From Kordia aestuariivivens (GTDB lineage Bacteria; Bacteroidota; Bacteroidia; Flavobacteriales; Flavobacteriaceae): a stretch of 64,000 nucleotides of DNA. Where the stretch lies: assembly GCF_014397005.1 (NCBI RefSeq), contig NZ_JACGWS010000001.1, positions 248,001 to 312,000 of the forward strand, written 5' to 3'. The notes under the pieces were generated by a model. The model searched no databases and was not told where the DNA came from. It saw only the letters and a program-made list of their open reading frames with translations. The position numbers were made by a program, and so were the translations under genes. Shown piece after piece: positions 9,004-17,988 of this stretch; within the stretch, counting starts at the first letter, position 1, and every line of letters begins with the position of its first letter.

Positions 9004-9324
9004 TTATCCTTTCGTGATAATTTGTTCTACATAAACATACGGTCCATCTGGAGCTGACTGAGCAATACGCGCACAATACCAATCTGCTCCGTATAATAAT
9101 CCTGTATCCCATGGACTATTTTTTGCGTCTGCCCATGTCCATTTTTTCGCATTTGAATCTGGATTTGAAGGCCATCCTTTTTCATAGACTTCAATTTTAT
9201 CTTTCTGAGCTCTAAAAGGCGCATTTGTACTCCATTCTATCCATAATGTTCCGCGTTTTTCAAAAGTGGTCAATTTCCATGTGTACGTTTTTTCTGCCGT
9301 TTGATGTTTTGTTGCTTTTTCCAT
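9004..9324 (-). CDS. Small Trp-rich protein of unknown function
   Basis: 106 residues, no signal peptide or membrane segment. It holds seven Trp and many Tyr, Lys and Asp residues, and motifs such as WTWADAKNSPWDTGL and GADWYCARI. The pattern suggests a single compact beta domain, possibly ligand- or carbohydrate-binding, but I do not recognise the family. It is a single leftward gene with its own terminator. The start ATG at 9324 is the only reasonable one. Confidence 0.7.
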   Translation of the reverse strand: MEKATKHQTAEKTYTWKLTTFEKRGTLWIEWSTNAPFRAQKDKIEVYEKGWPSNPDSNAKKWTWADAKNSPWDTGLLYGADWYCARIAQSAPDGPYVYVEQIITKG

Positions 9325-9598
9325 GATATATAATCTTTAAAAATGCCTACTCTATAAAAGGATTTTCGGCTTCGTCCTGTGTTTAACTAATTTGATATTT
9401 CAAAATTCATCATTATGAGTAAGAAAAAATAGACTGTAAGTACTGTAAATACGCTTCCGTAGATTCCCGTGATTTGTGGTGGTTTATACGCGGTTATCGG
9501 TTTGTAAGTTAAATAGGAGCAGTTTTTTGATTAGTTTTATATCAGATTAAAAAAAGAAAAGCCTGCCAATTATTAATAATCACATAAACTATTCACCA

Positions 9599-10342
9599 AT
9601 GAAAAATCAAAAAAAGAAAGAAAAACAAGAAGATTATTCGAAACATAGAAGAAGATGGCAACGAGAAGATATCTTACAACTATCGCATCATTTTCATAAA
9701 ATAACGACTAGCGGCGAACAATATACAAGAACGAGCGAATTTAGAATGAGTAAAGATGGTGTAGAAAAATTTGATAAAATGAAAAATAATATCGCTCATA
9801 TTGAAATTCATTTAGGATTGAAAAAGAGAGATAAGAAGAAACAAACCTTTTTCCCAATCTTAAAGGTAATAGGTAAAGAAGGTCGTGAAGACTATTTTAA
9901 ACTAGATCCTATTGAAAATCTTGAAGAAAGAGATAGGTCTACAGCAGAAGTCCCAGATGTGTTCAAAGAAATGATTTGTAAAAATTGGGACGAAATAGAT
10001 GTTCATTTGATAGACGATTTATTTACAGCTCGGAAAAAAGAAGAAGTAAATGGTAAAAAAGTAGAATCTACAGTGAGAGTTTTACACTATAAAGTAAATG
10101 ATACAATGATAGAAACTGTTATACAAAAACTTAAAGGAATTCATGGAATTACCTTATATTCTGGAGTTGACATGAACAAATTCCCAAATAAAGAACTCAT
10201 TTCTTTCACGCCGGTTTTAGGTTTTAAGTATAAAGAAAGAAATGAAAATAAAGAAACATTAGGACTTAAAGGTGTATTAGAGTTTCTGGATGGGAAAGAA
10301 GCATTTGTTGAATATTCAAGCCCATGTCCACCAACATGTTAA
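9599..10342 (+). CDS. Hypothetical cytoplasmic protein
   Basis: 247 residues, strongly basic N-terminus (KNQKKKEKQEDYSKHRRRW), no signal peptide or membrane segment, and a C-terminus ending SPCPPTC. I do not recognise a domain. It sits 10 bp before a membrane protein gene that overlaps a sensor kinase, so it may be the first gene of a four-gene unit with the two-component pair. Role unknown. Confidence 0.65.
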   Translation: MKNQKKKEKQEDYSKHRRRWQREDILQLSHHFHKITTSGEQYTRTSEFRMSKDGVEKFDKMKNNIAHIEIHLGLKKRDKKKQTFFPILKVIGKEGREDYFKLDPIENLEERDRSTAEVPDVFKEMICKNWDEIDVHLIDDLFTARKKEEVNGKKVESTVRVLHYKVNDTMIETVIQKLKGIHGITLYSGVDMNKFPNKELISFTPVLGFKYKERNENKETLGLKGVLEFLDGKEAFVEYSSPCPPTC

Positions 10343-10352
10343 ATAAAAAATA

Positions 10353-11003
10353 ATGAGTAAAGAACTCTTTGGGATTTTACGATTAATTTCATCTTTTGCG
10401 GTGATACTTCCGTTGCTAATTGCAGTGTGGAAGTATCATCGTTTGGATAAAGTGCAACGCAAATTAGTCTATCTTTTGATCACGATTTTAGTGGTAGAAT
10501 CAATTTCGAATGTATTGTGGTATCAGAAAATAAACAATCTGCCAGTCTATCATTTTTATTCGATCATTGAATTTATTTTGATCGTAAATATCTATAAAGA
10601 TGAATTGAAAAAACTATTTCCAAAGCGTTTTTTTTACCTATTAATTGCGGTATTTACTATATTTTCAATTGTAAACATGTGTTACTTCCAGAATCTGACG
10701 ACGTTCAATTCCAATGTAACAACATTATTAGGGTTTTTGGTCATTTTTCTCTCACTCAGTTACTTTTATGCCTTGTTGAAAGAAGTGAAATACAGTTCCT
10801 TAGAACAAAATCCGATGTTTTGGATAAATGCAGGGTTTTTAATTTATTTTTCGAGTAACTTAATCCTGTTTTTTATCAACAACAGTATGTTTGCAACAGC
10901 AGATGAATCCAGTCGTTTAGTTTGGGGATTACACGCCATTGTCAATATAGTACTAACCTTTTTTTACACGATTTCTATATGCTTGAATCCGAAACAGCAG
11001 TAA
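10353..11003 (+). CDS. Polytopic membrane protein upstream of a sensor kinase
   Basis: 216 residues with about six or seven hydrophobic segments (first at residues ~7-25, last ~190-210) and few charged residues between them. The last 25 bases overlap the start of the histidine kinase gene, which suggests translational coupling. Since the kinase itself has only one membrane segment and almost no sensory domain, this protein may be the sensing or accessory membrane component; that is an inference from context. No enzyme motif seen. Confidence 0.75.
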   Translation: MSKELFGILRLISSFAVILPLLIAVWKYHRLDKVQRKLVYLLITILVVESISNVLWYQKINNLPVYHFYSIIEFILIVNIYKDELKKLFPKRFFYLLIAVFTIFSIVNMCYFQNLTTFNSNVTTLLGFLVIFLSLSYFYALLKEVKYSSLEQNPMFWINAGFLIYFSSNLILFFINNSMFATADESSRLVWGLHAIVNIVLTFFYTISICLNPKQQ

Positions 11004-11758
11004 ACTTAAAAATTATCATTATCGGAATGGTCATGATATTTGTATTGGCGTTGGCGGTGATTTTATTTTTTATTATCTATCAAAAGCGATTGTTGGCGCA
11101 ACAGAAAAAGCATCAACAAGTTGCCGCCGATTATCAAAGAGAACTGTTGGGCGTTGCTATTGAAAGTCAGGAAAAAGAACGCACGCGCATTGGAAAAGAA
11201 TTGCACGATGATGTGGGCGCTTTATTGACGACAACGAAATTATATCTAAGTCAAATTTCACCAGAACTTTCTGCGGAAGAATTGACAGCTACTTCCGAAA
11301 AAATGCGCTCACTATTTGACACCATGATTCAAAGTGTACGGAATATTTCACAAGATTTGCGACCTGTCATTTTAGAAAAATTAGGATTGATTGAAGCCAT
11401 AGAAAATTTAGTGCAAACGGTAAACGATTCTAGTAAACTGAAAGCTGTTTTTGTGAATAACAGCACACGTTCTATCGCGAAAGCAGATGAATTAAATGTA
11501 TATAGAATCATTCAAGAATTGATCAATAATACCTTGAAACATGCGATGGCATCCAACATAACGATCACGTTTAACAATGAAGGAAACGCACTAGAAATTA
11601 TATATGAAGATGATGGCATTGGCTTGCAGCAAGAATACTTAAACCAAAAAGGAATTGGACTCAGAAATATAGAAAGTAGATTGTCTGTAGTATCTGGAAC
11701 AATTCATTTCAATGCCCAAAAATCGGGAATGAAAGCAACGCTTAAAATACCTATCTAA
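10979..11758 (+). CDS. Sensor histidine kinase, HisKA_3 (NarL-partner) type
   Basis: Start chosen at ATG 10979, overlapping the upstream gene by 25 bp; an in-frame TTG at 10922 would lie deep in that gene. 259 residues: one membrane segment (~11-33), a coiled linker, the dimerisation/phosphoacceptor motif ERTRIGKELHDDVG with His76, and the HATPase domain with N-box QELINNTLKHA and G-box KGIGLRNI. This is the short kinase class that pairs with NarL/LuxR-type regulators, and such a regulator follows directly (start 2 bp after the stop). Having almost no periplasmic part, it probably relies on the adjacent membrane protein or a cytoplasmic signal. Confidence 0.92.
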   Translation: MLESETAVNLKIIIIGMVMIFVLALAVILFFIIYQKRLLAQQKKHQQVAADYQRELLGVAIESQEKERTRIGKELHDDVGALLTTTKLYLSQISPELSAEELTATSEKMRSLFDTMIQSVRNISQDLRPVILEKLGLIEAIENLVQTVNDSSKLKAVFVNNSTRSIAKADELNVYRIIQELINNTLKHAMASNITITFNNEGNALEIIYEDDGIGLQQEYLNQKGIGLRNIESRLSVVSGTIHFNAQKSGMKATLKIPI

Positions 11759-11759
11759 T

Positions 11760-12419
11760 ATGAGCAACGAAATCATACAATTAGGCTTAGTAGACGATCA
11801 CAATTTGTTCCGTGAAGGCATCAAATCATTATTGGATAAAATTACGGATGTCAATTTGGTGTTGGAAGCGGTCAACGGAAAAGACCTATTTACAAAGTTG
11901 AAAAACGAAGTTCCCGACGTGATTTTGTTAGATTTAGAAATGGAAGAAATGAACGGAGTTGATGCTACTTTGAAACTCCAAGAAGCATATCCAGAAGTGA
12001 AAATTTTAATCCTAACCATGCACAAAGAAGAGCGCATGATTTCGTATTTGATGGAAATTGGCGCGAATGGTTATTTACTAAAAGATACCACACGCGAAGA
12101 ATTGGAAGAAGCCATCAAAACTGTGTATAAAAAAGGATTTTACTTCAACGAATTTGTATCGCAAGCATTACTGAAAGGATTAAAAAACAAATCGGGAAAA
12201 CCGTTAACTATCGGGAAAGATTACCATTTAACTTCACGCGAAATAGAAGTATTAGAACTCATCGCAAAAGAATTTACAACTGCTGAAATGGCAGAAAAAC
12301 TATTTCTAAGTGTCCGAACAATTGAAGGTCATCGCAAAAACTTAATTAGCAAACTCGGCGTGAAAAATACCGCAGGATTGTTGATAAAAGCTATCAAAGA
12401 AAAGTTGATTGTGATTTAA
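11760..12419 (+). CDS. Response regulator, NarL/LuxR family
   Basis: 219 residues: receiver domain (1-~125) with the acidic pair DD at 12-13, phosphoacceptor Asp58 in DVILLDLE, and the conserved Lys in YLLKDTT. A LuxR-type helix-turn-helix (~157-215) has the typical LTSREIEVLELIA and VRTIEGHRKNLISKLGV. It is the DNA-binding output of the kinase encoded just upstream. Its stop codon TAA lies inside the terminal inverted repeat of the element described at 12418-12788. Target genes are not evident from the window. Confidence 0.94.
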   Translation: MSNEIIQLGLVDDHNLFREGIKSLLDKITDVNLVLEAVNGKDLFTKLKNEVPDVILLDLEMEEMNGVDATLKLQEAYPEVKILILTMHKEERMISYLMEIGANGYLLKDTTREELEEAIKTVYKKGFYFNEFVSQALLKGLKNKSGKPLTIGKDYHLTSREIEVLELIAKEFTTAEMAEKLFLSVRTIEGHRKNLISKLGVKNTAGLLIKAIKEKLIVI

Positions 12420-12788
12420 CGTGAGTTCGATATAAGTTTCATTCAAATAAAATTTCGCGAACATTTACCTTATAAGATTTAAAGTTATGGAAATTAGGTA
12501 CTTACTTTCGTTTTCTTTGCTCGCACAAAGAATACTGAATCAAGTTCAGCATAGGCTTCAACAAAAGAAAGTGCGCTTTTAGTTCATTCATTTCTATTTT
12601 AAATTAAGGTATTCATGAATGTAAACATTTCCAGAGGTATTTTTAATTTTTCTTTTAGGGAAAAATTAAAACCGCATGAATTTTTCTAAATTTTCTCCAA
12701 GGTTTCAAAAATTCTTAACGAAAAATCCCTGCTATACTGCGGAAAAGAAGAAAAACCGCTATTGAATTTTATATTGAACTCAGGTAGT
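12418..12788. repeat. Composite intergenic element: AACGTGAGTTCGATATAA ends around a dispersed ~250-bp repeat
   Basis: The left end AACGTGAGTTCGATATAA (12418-12435) is identical to the left end of the element at 45920-46117; the right end near 12768-12788 is a degenerate inverted copy (TTATATTGAACTCAGG). Inside, on the minus strand, is a copy of the repeat also found at 47955-48190 and 56530-56775, with shared blocks TTCGTTAAGAATTTTTGAA, CCTTGGAGAAAATTTAGAAA, CCTCTGGAAA and GCGAGCAAAGAAAA. A hairpin TTTTAATTTTT/AAAAATTAAAA lies at 12641-12671. The element fills the gap between two convergent genes and touches both stop codons. Confidence 0.75.
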
Positions 12789-14054
12789 TTTAGACTTCTC
12801 CACCAACTTCAAAATCGTTTGCGAAATAAAAATACTCAAAATCACAAATCCCATAAAAAAGAAGAATCCGTTTTGCAATTCAGACTTATTCGTGGTTAAA
12901 ATTTCGAGGTCTTGAAAGCTATTTTCTAATTGTCCGAGTTGACTCGAAATGATTCCTGTAAAACCAATATACGCCATAAAAATTGCGACAACCATTACAT
13001 CTGCCATTGACCATTTTCCACTTTTAAATACTAAAAACCGAATGATTTTATTGTCTTTTAACGATTGTTTAAAAACTAACAATACACTTGAAATCAATTT
13101 CGATACGGGAAAAATTACGCTAAACAAAACAATCAATATTCCCACGAATAGTACTTTCATTTTTCCTTGTGACAACATCACGCTCGAAACTTCCATGATG
13201 CTTTTACTTTTATAATACAACACTTGATCTGTAAACGTAATCGATTCGCCCATGAGTTGTAAATCCATCGAAGAAATGCGCGCATCAATCGCAATCATCG
13301 GAAGAAAAACGCCCAATACTAACAAATGCAACGCAGCCAAAATGTACAGTATAATTTTAAACTTGGAATGATTTTTTTCTATCACAATGATCAATAAAAC
13401 ACAAATAAAAGTAAAAAGTAATATGGAGTTTACGATGTTTTGTTTTCCGTTGATGGTTTCCAGTTTTGCAGTGATAATCTCTTTGCAATCTATGCCAGTT
13501 TCAGCATTGTATTTTGCGATAATGTTGCTATATGTCGTATAATCAATCTTTTGGAAAGTGCCATCTGTATACGCGTTTATTTGCGCTAGAATATACTTTT
13601 TAATGTTGTTTCTATTTTCTTCATTTTCAAGAAAATCGAGAATATCTTCCGTAATTGTTGGAACATGCTCTTTTAATTCGCCAAAGATTTTAAAATAATC
13701 GGCGCCAAAATTTCGGAGTGAAAAACCATAGTTTGCTTTTCGATTGTTTTCTGCTTTATAGGTCGTTTCAAACTTATCAATTGATTCGTATAAAAACGTT
13801 TGAATTTTATTTCGAGCTTCTTTTCGATCGTTTCCTGTAAGTTTTAATTCTTCTAATTTTTTGGTAATAATGGTCGCAAATTGATCTTCCCAAGCATCTA
13901 CATTAAACATTCCGTACTTAATATCCGAAAGTTCAATAACGTCCGCTTTGAACACTCGTTTATCATTTTCCAACGAATAGGACGTGAACGTTGCAATGCT
14001 GATCGCGATAAGCAGTATCACGAGAAAAATGTTAGCAAGCTGATTGGTCTTCAT
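12780..14054 (-). CDS. PqiA-like (paraquat-inducible protein A domain) membrane protein
   Basis: 424 residues. An N-terminal membrane segment (~8-26), a ~170-residue soluble helical region, then about four membrane segments in the C-terminal half. The C-terminal part carries the PqiA-like stretch YYKSKSIMEVSSVM, SVIFPVSKL and KWSMADVMVVAIFMAYIGF, known from the intermembrane lipid-transport accessory protein PqiA. No MCE partner (PqiB) is adjacent, so a lipid-transport role is only suggested. The long soluble N-terminal insertion is unlike the two-lobed E. coli PqiA. A single leftward gene convergent with the response regulator. Confidence 0.78.
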   Translation of the reverse strand: MKTNQLANIFLVILLIAISIATFTSYSLENDKRVFKADVIELSDIKYGMFNVDAWEDQFATIITKKLEELKLTGNDRKEARNKIQTFLYESIDKFETTYKAENNRKANYGFSLRNFGADYFKIFGELKEHVPTITEDILDFLENEENRNNIKKYILAQINAYTDGTFQKIDYTTYSNIIAKYNAETGIDCKEIITAKLETINGKQNIVNSILLFTFICVLLIIVIEKNHSKFKIILYILAALHLLVLGVFLPMIAIDARISSMDLQLMGESITFTDQVLYYKSKSIMEVSSVMLSQGKMKVLFVGILIVLFSVIFPVSKLISSVLLVFKQSLKDNKIIRFLVFKSGKWSMADVMVVAIFMAYIGFTGIISSQLGQLENSFQDLEILTTNKSELQNGFFFFMGFVILSIFISQTILKLVEKSKTT

Positions 14055-14124
14055 TAAAAGTGAAAATAAAATTAGTTGGTACTAACAAGACGAACGAATG
14101 TATGATTTGTTTCAAAATTAGCGC

Positions 14125-15111
14125 TTATTCTGCGTCAGCTATATAATTCAAACCAATCTGAGTTTTTATGGTATCGATAATTGTGATTAAATTTTGACTG
14201 AATTCTAACGGTAATTTTGAACTTTCCGTTTGACCATTTCGCAAACACGAATTCACTTCTTCAATCTCATGAATATATCCGTTTCCTGTATATGGAAGTT
14301 CAAAAACAGTTTCGGAATCATCTTTAAAAAGTGTAATTGTAGTTGGTTGATGAAATCTGCGGTGTAATTTTATAGCACCTTTCGTTCCGTGAATATACGC
14401 TTCTGTTGGCGTATTTGCTTCAAAAGTAGACTCTAAAACCGCTTTTGCATTCGTTGAATAATCGAACAATAGCGCGCAAAAACTATCTACGTCTGTTTCG
14501 GTCATTCTTGCCATTGTTTTAATATCTGTGGGAATTCCCGAAACTAACAAACTCAGGAAAATAGGATAAATGCCAATATCTAACAAAGAACCGCCGCCCA
14601 ATTTTTTATTGAACAATCTGCTTTCTAAATTGAGTTCAGCTTTAAAGCCAAAATCAGCACGAATCTGTATAATATCGCCAATGGTTTCTTCGTCAAGTAA
14701 TGAGATCATTTTTTCAATTGCAGGCATAAATCGTGTCCAAACGGCTTCCATCAAAAACAATTTCCGTGATTTTGCTTCTTGAATCATGGTTTTCACTTGC
14801 GTGGAATTGATTCCCATTGGTTTTTCACACAAAACAGCTTTTCCGTTTTGCAAACATAACATCGTATTTTCAAAATGAAACGTATGTGGTGTTGCAATAT
14901 AAATGACATCAATTTTTGGATCATTCGCGAGTTTTTCATAAGAATCATACGCAGTAACCGCATTATATGTTGAAGCGAATTCGGTTGCTTTTTCTAGATT
15001 CCGAGAAGCAACTCCTTGCAGCATTACATTGTCAGAAAGTTGTAAATCGGCAGCGAATTTGTGGGCAATATTCCCCAAACCGATAATTCCCCAATGTATT
15101 TTTTTGTGCAT
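14125..15111 (-). CDS. Gfo/Idh/MocA family NAD(P)-dependent oxidoreductase
   Basis: 328 residues, the usual length. Rossmann fold at the N-terminus with GIIGLGNIAHKFA (residues ~9-21), the motif CEKPMGIN (~97-104) that carries the catalytic-site Lys of the family, and a C-terminal alpha/beta domain. It should oxidise or reduce a sugar, inositol or dihydrodiol-type substrate with NAD(P); the substrate cannot be told from sequence alone. No sugar-utilisation genes lie nearby, so it stands alone between the PqiA-like gene and the metK remnant. Confidence 0.9.
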   Translation of the reverse strand: MHKKIHWGIIGLGNIAHKFAADLQLSDNVMLQGVASRNLEKATEFASTYNAVTAYDSYEKLANDPKIDVIYIATPHTFHFENTMLCLQNGKAVLCEKPMGINSTQVKTMIQEAKSRKLFLMEAVWTRFMPAIEKMISLLDEETIGDIIQIRADFGFKAELNLESRLFNKKLGGGSLLDIGIYPIFLSLLVSGIPTDIKTMARMTETDVDSFCALLFDYSTNAKAVLESTFEANTPTEAYIHGTKGAIKLHRRFHQPTTITLFKDDSETVFELPYTGNGYIHEIEEVNSCLRNGQTESSKLPLEFSQNLITIIDTIKTQIGLNYIADAE

Positions 15112-15185
15112 GTTGTTTTGTGTTGAATATGTTCAAATTTAGGGAATTATAAACGAATCTTACACTTGAATTATTGTTGTCAGTA

Positions 15186-15253
15186 ACCCACAAAAAAACC
15201 GCTTCCATAACTGAAAGCGGTTTTCTAAAATATATAACGAAGCTAAGAATCTC
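15186..15253 (-). repeat. Second copy of the metK terminator
   Basis: This stretch matches 16311-16379 (the functional metK terminator) base for base in large blocks, including AACCGCTT, GAAAGCGGTTTTCTAAAA and GCTAAGAAT. The hairpin is weaker here because of changes in the loop-proximal part. It follows a duplicate of the last 26 codons of metK. Confidence 0.85.
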
Positions 15254-15333
15254 TTACAATCCAAAAGCTGTTTTTACGTTGTCTACGTAATCTAATTTTT
15301 CCCAAGTAAATAACTCAACATCCATTGTTTTAG
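15254..15333 (-). pseudogene. metK 3'-end remnant (last ~26 codons)
   Basis: Read on the minus strand this encodes [14 protein letters not shown].. through ..VKTAFGL and a stop, identical in protein sequence to the C-terminus of the intact metK at 16380. The DNA is about 98 percent identical over ~78 bases at a constant offset of 1126. It has no start codon and breaks off abruptly at ~15333. It is the outer copy of a duplication that brackets a small AT-rich islet carrying one gene. Confidence 0.9.
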
Positions 15334-15344
15334 ATAATAATATT

Positions 15345-15995
15345 CTATCTATTTTTATGATGCCCATTAATTTTAAACTTTAAAAGCTCTATTTCTTTTT
15401 GTCTTAATTCTTTTAATTTATCTAGTTTTGTTTCAACTTTAGATTCAGCAATATAAAATATTATAGAAATTAAAAATATACCGATCAATATAAATATTAT
15501 TGTCCAAATTAAACTATTTCCATCTTTAATAAAAAGACCATCTAAGAATATAATTATCATAATTGCTATAGCTCCATAGGGTAGTAGGACGTAGCCGCAA
15601 CCATTAAAAGCTAAGTTTCCTAATCCATGAAAATTATCTTTTTTTGAATTAAGATGTTCTTCATGAAAAGAATAATTCTGTATTGTAAGATAATGATCTT
15701 TTAGATTATTAAATCTAACTTCTCTTTTGATATGATTAATTAGAGTATCTTTTTTAATTAGAGTCGATTCCTTTATATCTTTATTAGAATCAATTTCACA
15801 GTAAAAAGGATATTGGTAATCAAAACGAGCCACCTCTATTTCAAGTAATTTTTTATCAGACAAAGGAATTTCATTTTGTAAAAGTTTATAAATTTCGTCT
15901 ATTTTATTTTTTAAAAGAGTTTCTTGACACAACATATGTATCAAATGCTCAACTTTTGCAAGTGGGTTTTCATTTATAAATTTAGCTTGTTTCAT
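15345..15995 (-). CDS. Unknown protein with two C-terminal membrane segments, in an islet behind metK
   Basis: 216 residues. A soluble, charged N-terminal part (~1-125) is followed by two membrane segments (~128-153 and ~160-185) and a basic C-terminal helix. No family recognised. The gene is more AT-rich than its neighbours and lies between the intact metK end and its duplicate, so it was probably brought in with, or trapped by, that duplication. Its stop codon lies only about 12 bp upstream of the remnant. It has no adjacent partner. Confidence 0.7.
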   Translation of the reverse strand: MKQAKFINENPLAKVEHLIHMLCQETLLKNKIDEIYKLLQNEIPLSDKKLLEIEVARFDYQYPFYCEIDSNKDIKESTLIKKDTLINHIKREVRFNNLKDHYLTIQNYSFHEEHLNSKKDNFHGLGNLAFNGCGYVLLPYGAIAIMIIIFLDGLFIKDGNSLIWTIIFILIGIFLISIIFYIAESKVETKLDKLKELRQKEIELLKFKINGHHKNR

Positions 15996-16310
15996 AAAGT
16001 TTTATTTTTAAAGTCTACATTTTAATATCAAGTCAGAATGTATTTAGATTTTACTATTATCTAACACAAGTTTTTTATTCTGAAATAACGACAATGTTTT
16101 TTAGAAAAAGATACCAATTAATGACGCTTTTTTTCTCATTATAAATGACTACTAAGTTTTAATTAATATAGATGATTAGGATGTTTTTTGTTATTAACGA
16201 AACTTTAGAATTTTTTTAAAAGACATTGTTATAATTAAAGATATCCCCAAAACGTATCTAAGTTTTCAATTGAAATTTACTCTGGTTTTGATGGGTAAAA
16301 CTTCTAGATT
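15996..16310. other. AT-rich spacer of the islet, no gene seen
   Basis: About 315 bases between the unknown gene and the metK terminator. It is very AT-rich, has stops in all frames, and must hold the promoter of the unknown gene. I see no transposase remnant and no clear inverted repeats that would explain the insertion. Confidence 0.5.
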
Positions 16311-16320
16311 ACCCACAAAA

Positions 16321-16355
16321 AAACCGCTTTCAGTTTATGAAAGCGGTTTTCTAAA
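16321..16355 (-). terminator. metK terminator
   Basis: Perfect stem AAACCGCTTTCA (16321-16332) and TGAAAGCGGTTT (16338-16349) with a five-base loop. On the minus strand it runs into TTTTTTTG, a canonical intrinsic terminator immediately after the metK stop. Confidence 0.9.
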
Positions 16356-16379
16356 ATATATAGTTAAGCTAAGAATTTC

Positions 16380-17633
16380 TTACAATCCAAAAGCTGTTTT
16401 TACGTTGTCTACGTAATCTAATTTTTCCCAAGTAAATAACTCAACATCCATGGTTTTACTTTCTCCGTACGGAGTTGTGAATGTTTTAGAAACCGTTTCG
16501 TTTTTACGTCCCATGTGTCCGTAAGCTGCAGTTTCGCTGTACATTGGTGTACGTAACTTTAAACGACTTTCAATTGATGCAGGACGGAAATCAAATACGT
16601 TGGTAACGATTTTTGCAATCTCTCCATCAGTCATGTTTACTTTTGAAGTTCCATACGTATCAACAAAAATTCCCATTGGTTCAACAACACCAATTGCATA
16701 CGAAACTTGTACTAAAATCTCGTCAGCAACACCAGCTGCTACTAAATTTTTCGCTGCGTGACGTGTTGCATACGCCGCACTTCTATCTACTTTACTTGGA
16801 TCTTTTCCTGAAAAAGCTCCACCACCGTGCGCACCTTTTCCACCGTAAGTATCAACAATAATTTTTCTTCCTGTCAAACCTGTGTCTCCGTGTGGTCCAC
16901 CGATTACGAATTTTCCAGTTGGGTTGATATGATACTTAATATCATTCCCAAACAATGCTTGAATCTCAGGAGTTAATTTTGACTTCACTCTTGGAATTAA
17001 AATCTCCTTAATATCCTTACGGATTTTCGCTAACATTACTTCATCTTCATCAAAATCATCGTGTTGTGTAGAAACTACAATTGCTTCCACGCGTGAAGGC
17101 ACATTGTTATCATCATACTCAATCGTTACCTGACTTTTCGCATCAGGACGTAAATAGGTGATGTCTTTATGCTCTCTACGCAAAGCCGCCAATTCGATCA
17201 ACATTAAATGTGATAAATCCAATGCTAAAGGCATTAAATTAGAAGTTTCTTTCGTCGCATATCCAAACATCATTCCTTGATCTCCAGCACCTTGCTCTTC
17301 TTTTGTTGCTCTATCAACACCTCTGTTAATATCATCAGATTGCTCATGAATTGCAGATAAAACTCCACAAGAATTTCCATCAAACATGTATTCACTTTTG
17401 GTATATCCAATCTTGTTAACGACTTCTCTAGCAATCTTTTGTACATCTAAATACGTGTTCGACTTTACTTCTCCAGCAAGAAAAACTTGTCCTGTTGTTA
17501 CCAACGTTTCACAAGCTACTTTTGATTCTGGATCGAATGCTAAAAAATTATCAATTAAAGCATCAGAAATTTGATCTGCTACTTTGTCTGGATGTCCTTC
17601 TGAAACTGATTCAGAGGTAAAAAAATATGACAT
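16380..17633 (-). CDS. metK: S-adenosylmethionine synthetase (methionine adenosyltransferase)
   Basis: Makes SAM from methionine and ATP. 417 residues, slightly longer than the ~384 of E. coli MetK, as usual in Bacteroidota. Motifs: [13 protein letters not shown] near residue 14 (ATP/Mg binding), [12 protein letters not shown] (~116-127) and [19 protein letters not shown] (~270-288, phosphate binding and metal site). It lies divergent from metY-metX-thrA, is preceded by a SAM-II-type riboswitch and a consensus Bacteroidota promoter, and is closed by a terminator. Its last 26 codons are repeated 1.1 kb downstream. Confidence 0.97.
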   Translation of the reverse strand: MSYFFTSESVSEGHPDKVADQISDALIDNFLAFDPESKVACETLVTTGQVFLAGEVKSNTYLDVQKIAREVVNKIGYTKSEYMFDGNSCGVLSAIHEQSDDINRGVDRATKEEQGAGDQGMMFGYATKETSNLMPLALDLSHLMLIELAALRREHKDITYLRPDAKSQVTIEYDDNNVPSRVEAIVVSTQHDDFDEDEVMLAKIRKDIKEILIPRVKSKLTPEIQALFGNDIKYHINPTGKFVIGGPHGDTGLTGRKIIVDTYGGKGAHGGGAFSGKDPSKVDRSAAYATRHAAKNLVAAGVADEILVQVSYAIGVVEPMGIFVDTYGTSKVNMTDGEIAKIVTNVFDFRPASIESRLKLRTPMYSETAAYGHMGRKNETVSKTFTTPYGESKTMDVELFTWEKLDYVDNVKTAFGL

Positions 17634-17709
17634 AATAAATCTTTCTTTAAAAAATTATATTAATATGGAAAAACTAAAAGTGATTGCTTAGTCGGCTAAA
17701 GAAGTAGAA

Positions 17710-17832
17710 ATTACTGCTTTAGCATTTTTTGTTATCCTGAATTTATTTCAGGATCTAGTCTATAAATCATAAACTAGGTACTGAAACAAGTTCAGCACAA
17801 GAGGTTGCAATCAGTTCAAATTTTTCCTCAAA
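17710..17832 (-). promoter_or_regulatory. SAM-II riboswitch candidate controlling metK
   Basis: On the minus strand P1 is GAGG (17829-17826) with CCTC (17804-17801), enclosing AATTTGAACTGATTGCAA. After an insert comes AATGCTAAAGCAG (~17727-17713). The conserved SAM-II features TTGCAA directly before the 3' P1 strand and GCTAAA further on are both present. The ~69-base insert (17731-17799) is a dispersed palindromic repeat sitting in the loop between them. Immediately after, GCTAAAG can pair with CTTTAGC (~17697-17703) as a competing hairpin, a plausible expression switch. SAM-II is known from proteobacteria and Bacteroidota upstream of methionine genes. Confidence 0.7.
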
Positions 17833-17840
17833 ATCAGGTG

Positions 17841-17869
17841 CAAATGTATGAAAATCTAGTTACATACAA
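17841..17869 (-). promoter_or_regulatory. metK promoter, Bacteroidota type
   Basis: Minus-strand TTG (17869-17867), 18-base spacer, TACATTTG (17848-17841), matching the Bacteroidota sigma-A consensus TTG-N17-23-TAnnTTTG. Transcription would begin just before the SAM-II aptamer. Confidence 0.75.
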
Positions 17870-17937
17870 ACAACAAAAAAATATAAATTTAGATTTCACT
17901 TAAAAACTGTTAAAAACACTTTTTTTTGAAAAAATAT

Positions 17938-17969
17938 TTGGATATTAAAAAATAATGACTTTACCTTTG
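17938..17969 (+). promoter_or_regulatory. Promoter of the metY-metX-thrA leader
   Basis: TTG at 17938-17940 and TACCTTTG at 17962-17969, spacer 21. TACCTTTG fits the Bacteroidota -7 consensus TAnnTTTG exactly. Transcription would start near 17975, about 14 bases before the first leader ORF. The promoter is divergent from that of metK. Confidence 0.7.
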
Positions 17970-17988
17970 TAGCAAACAAAGACGAAAA

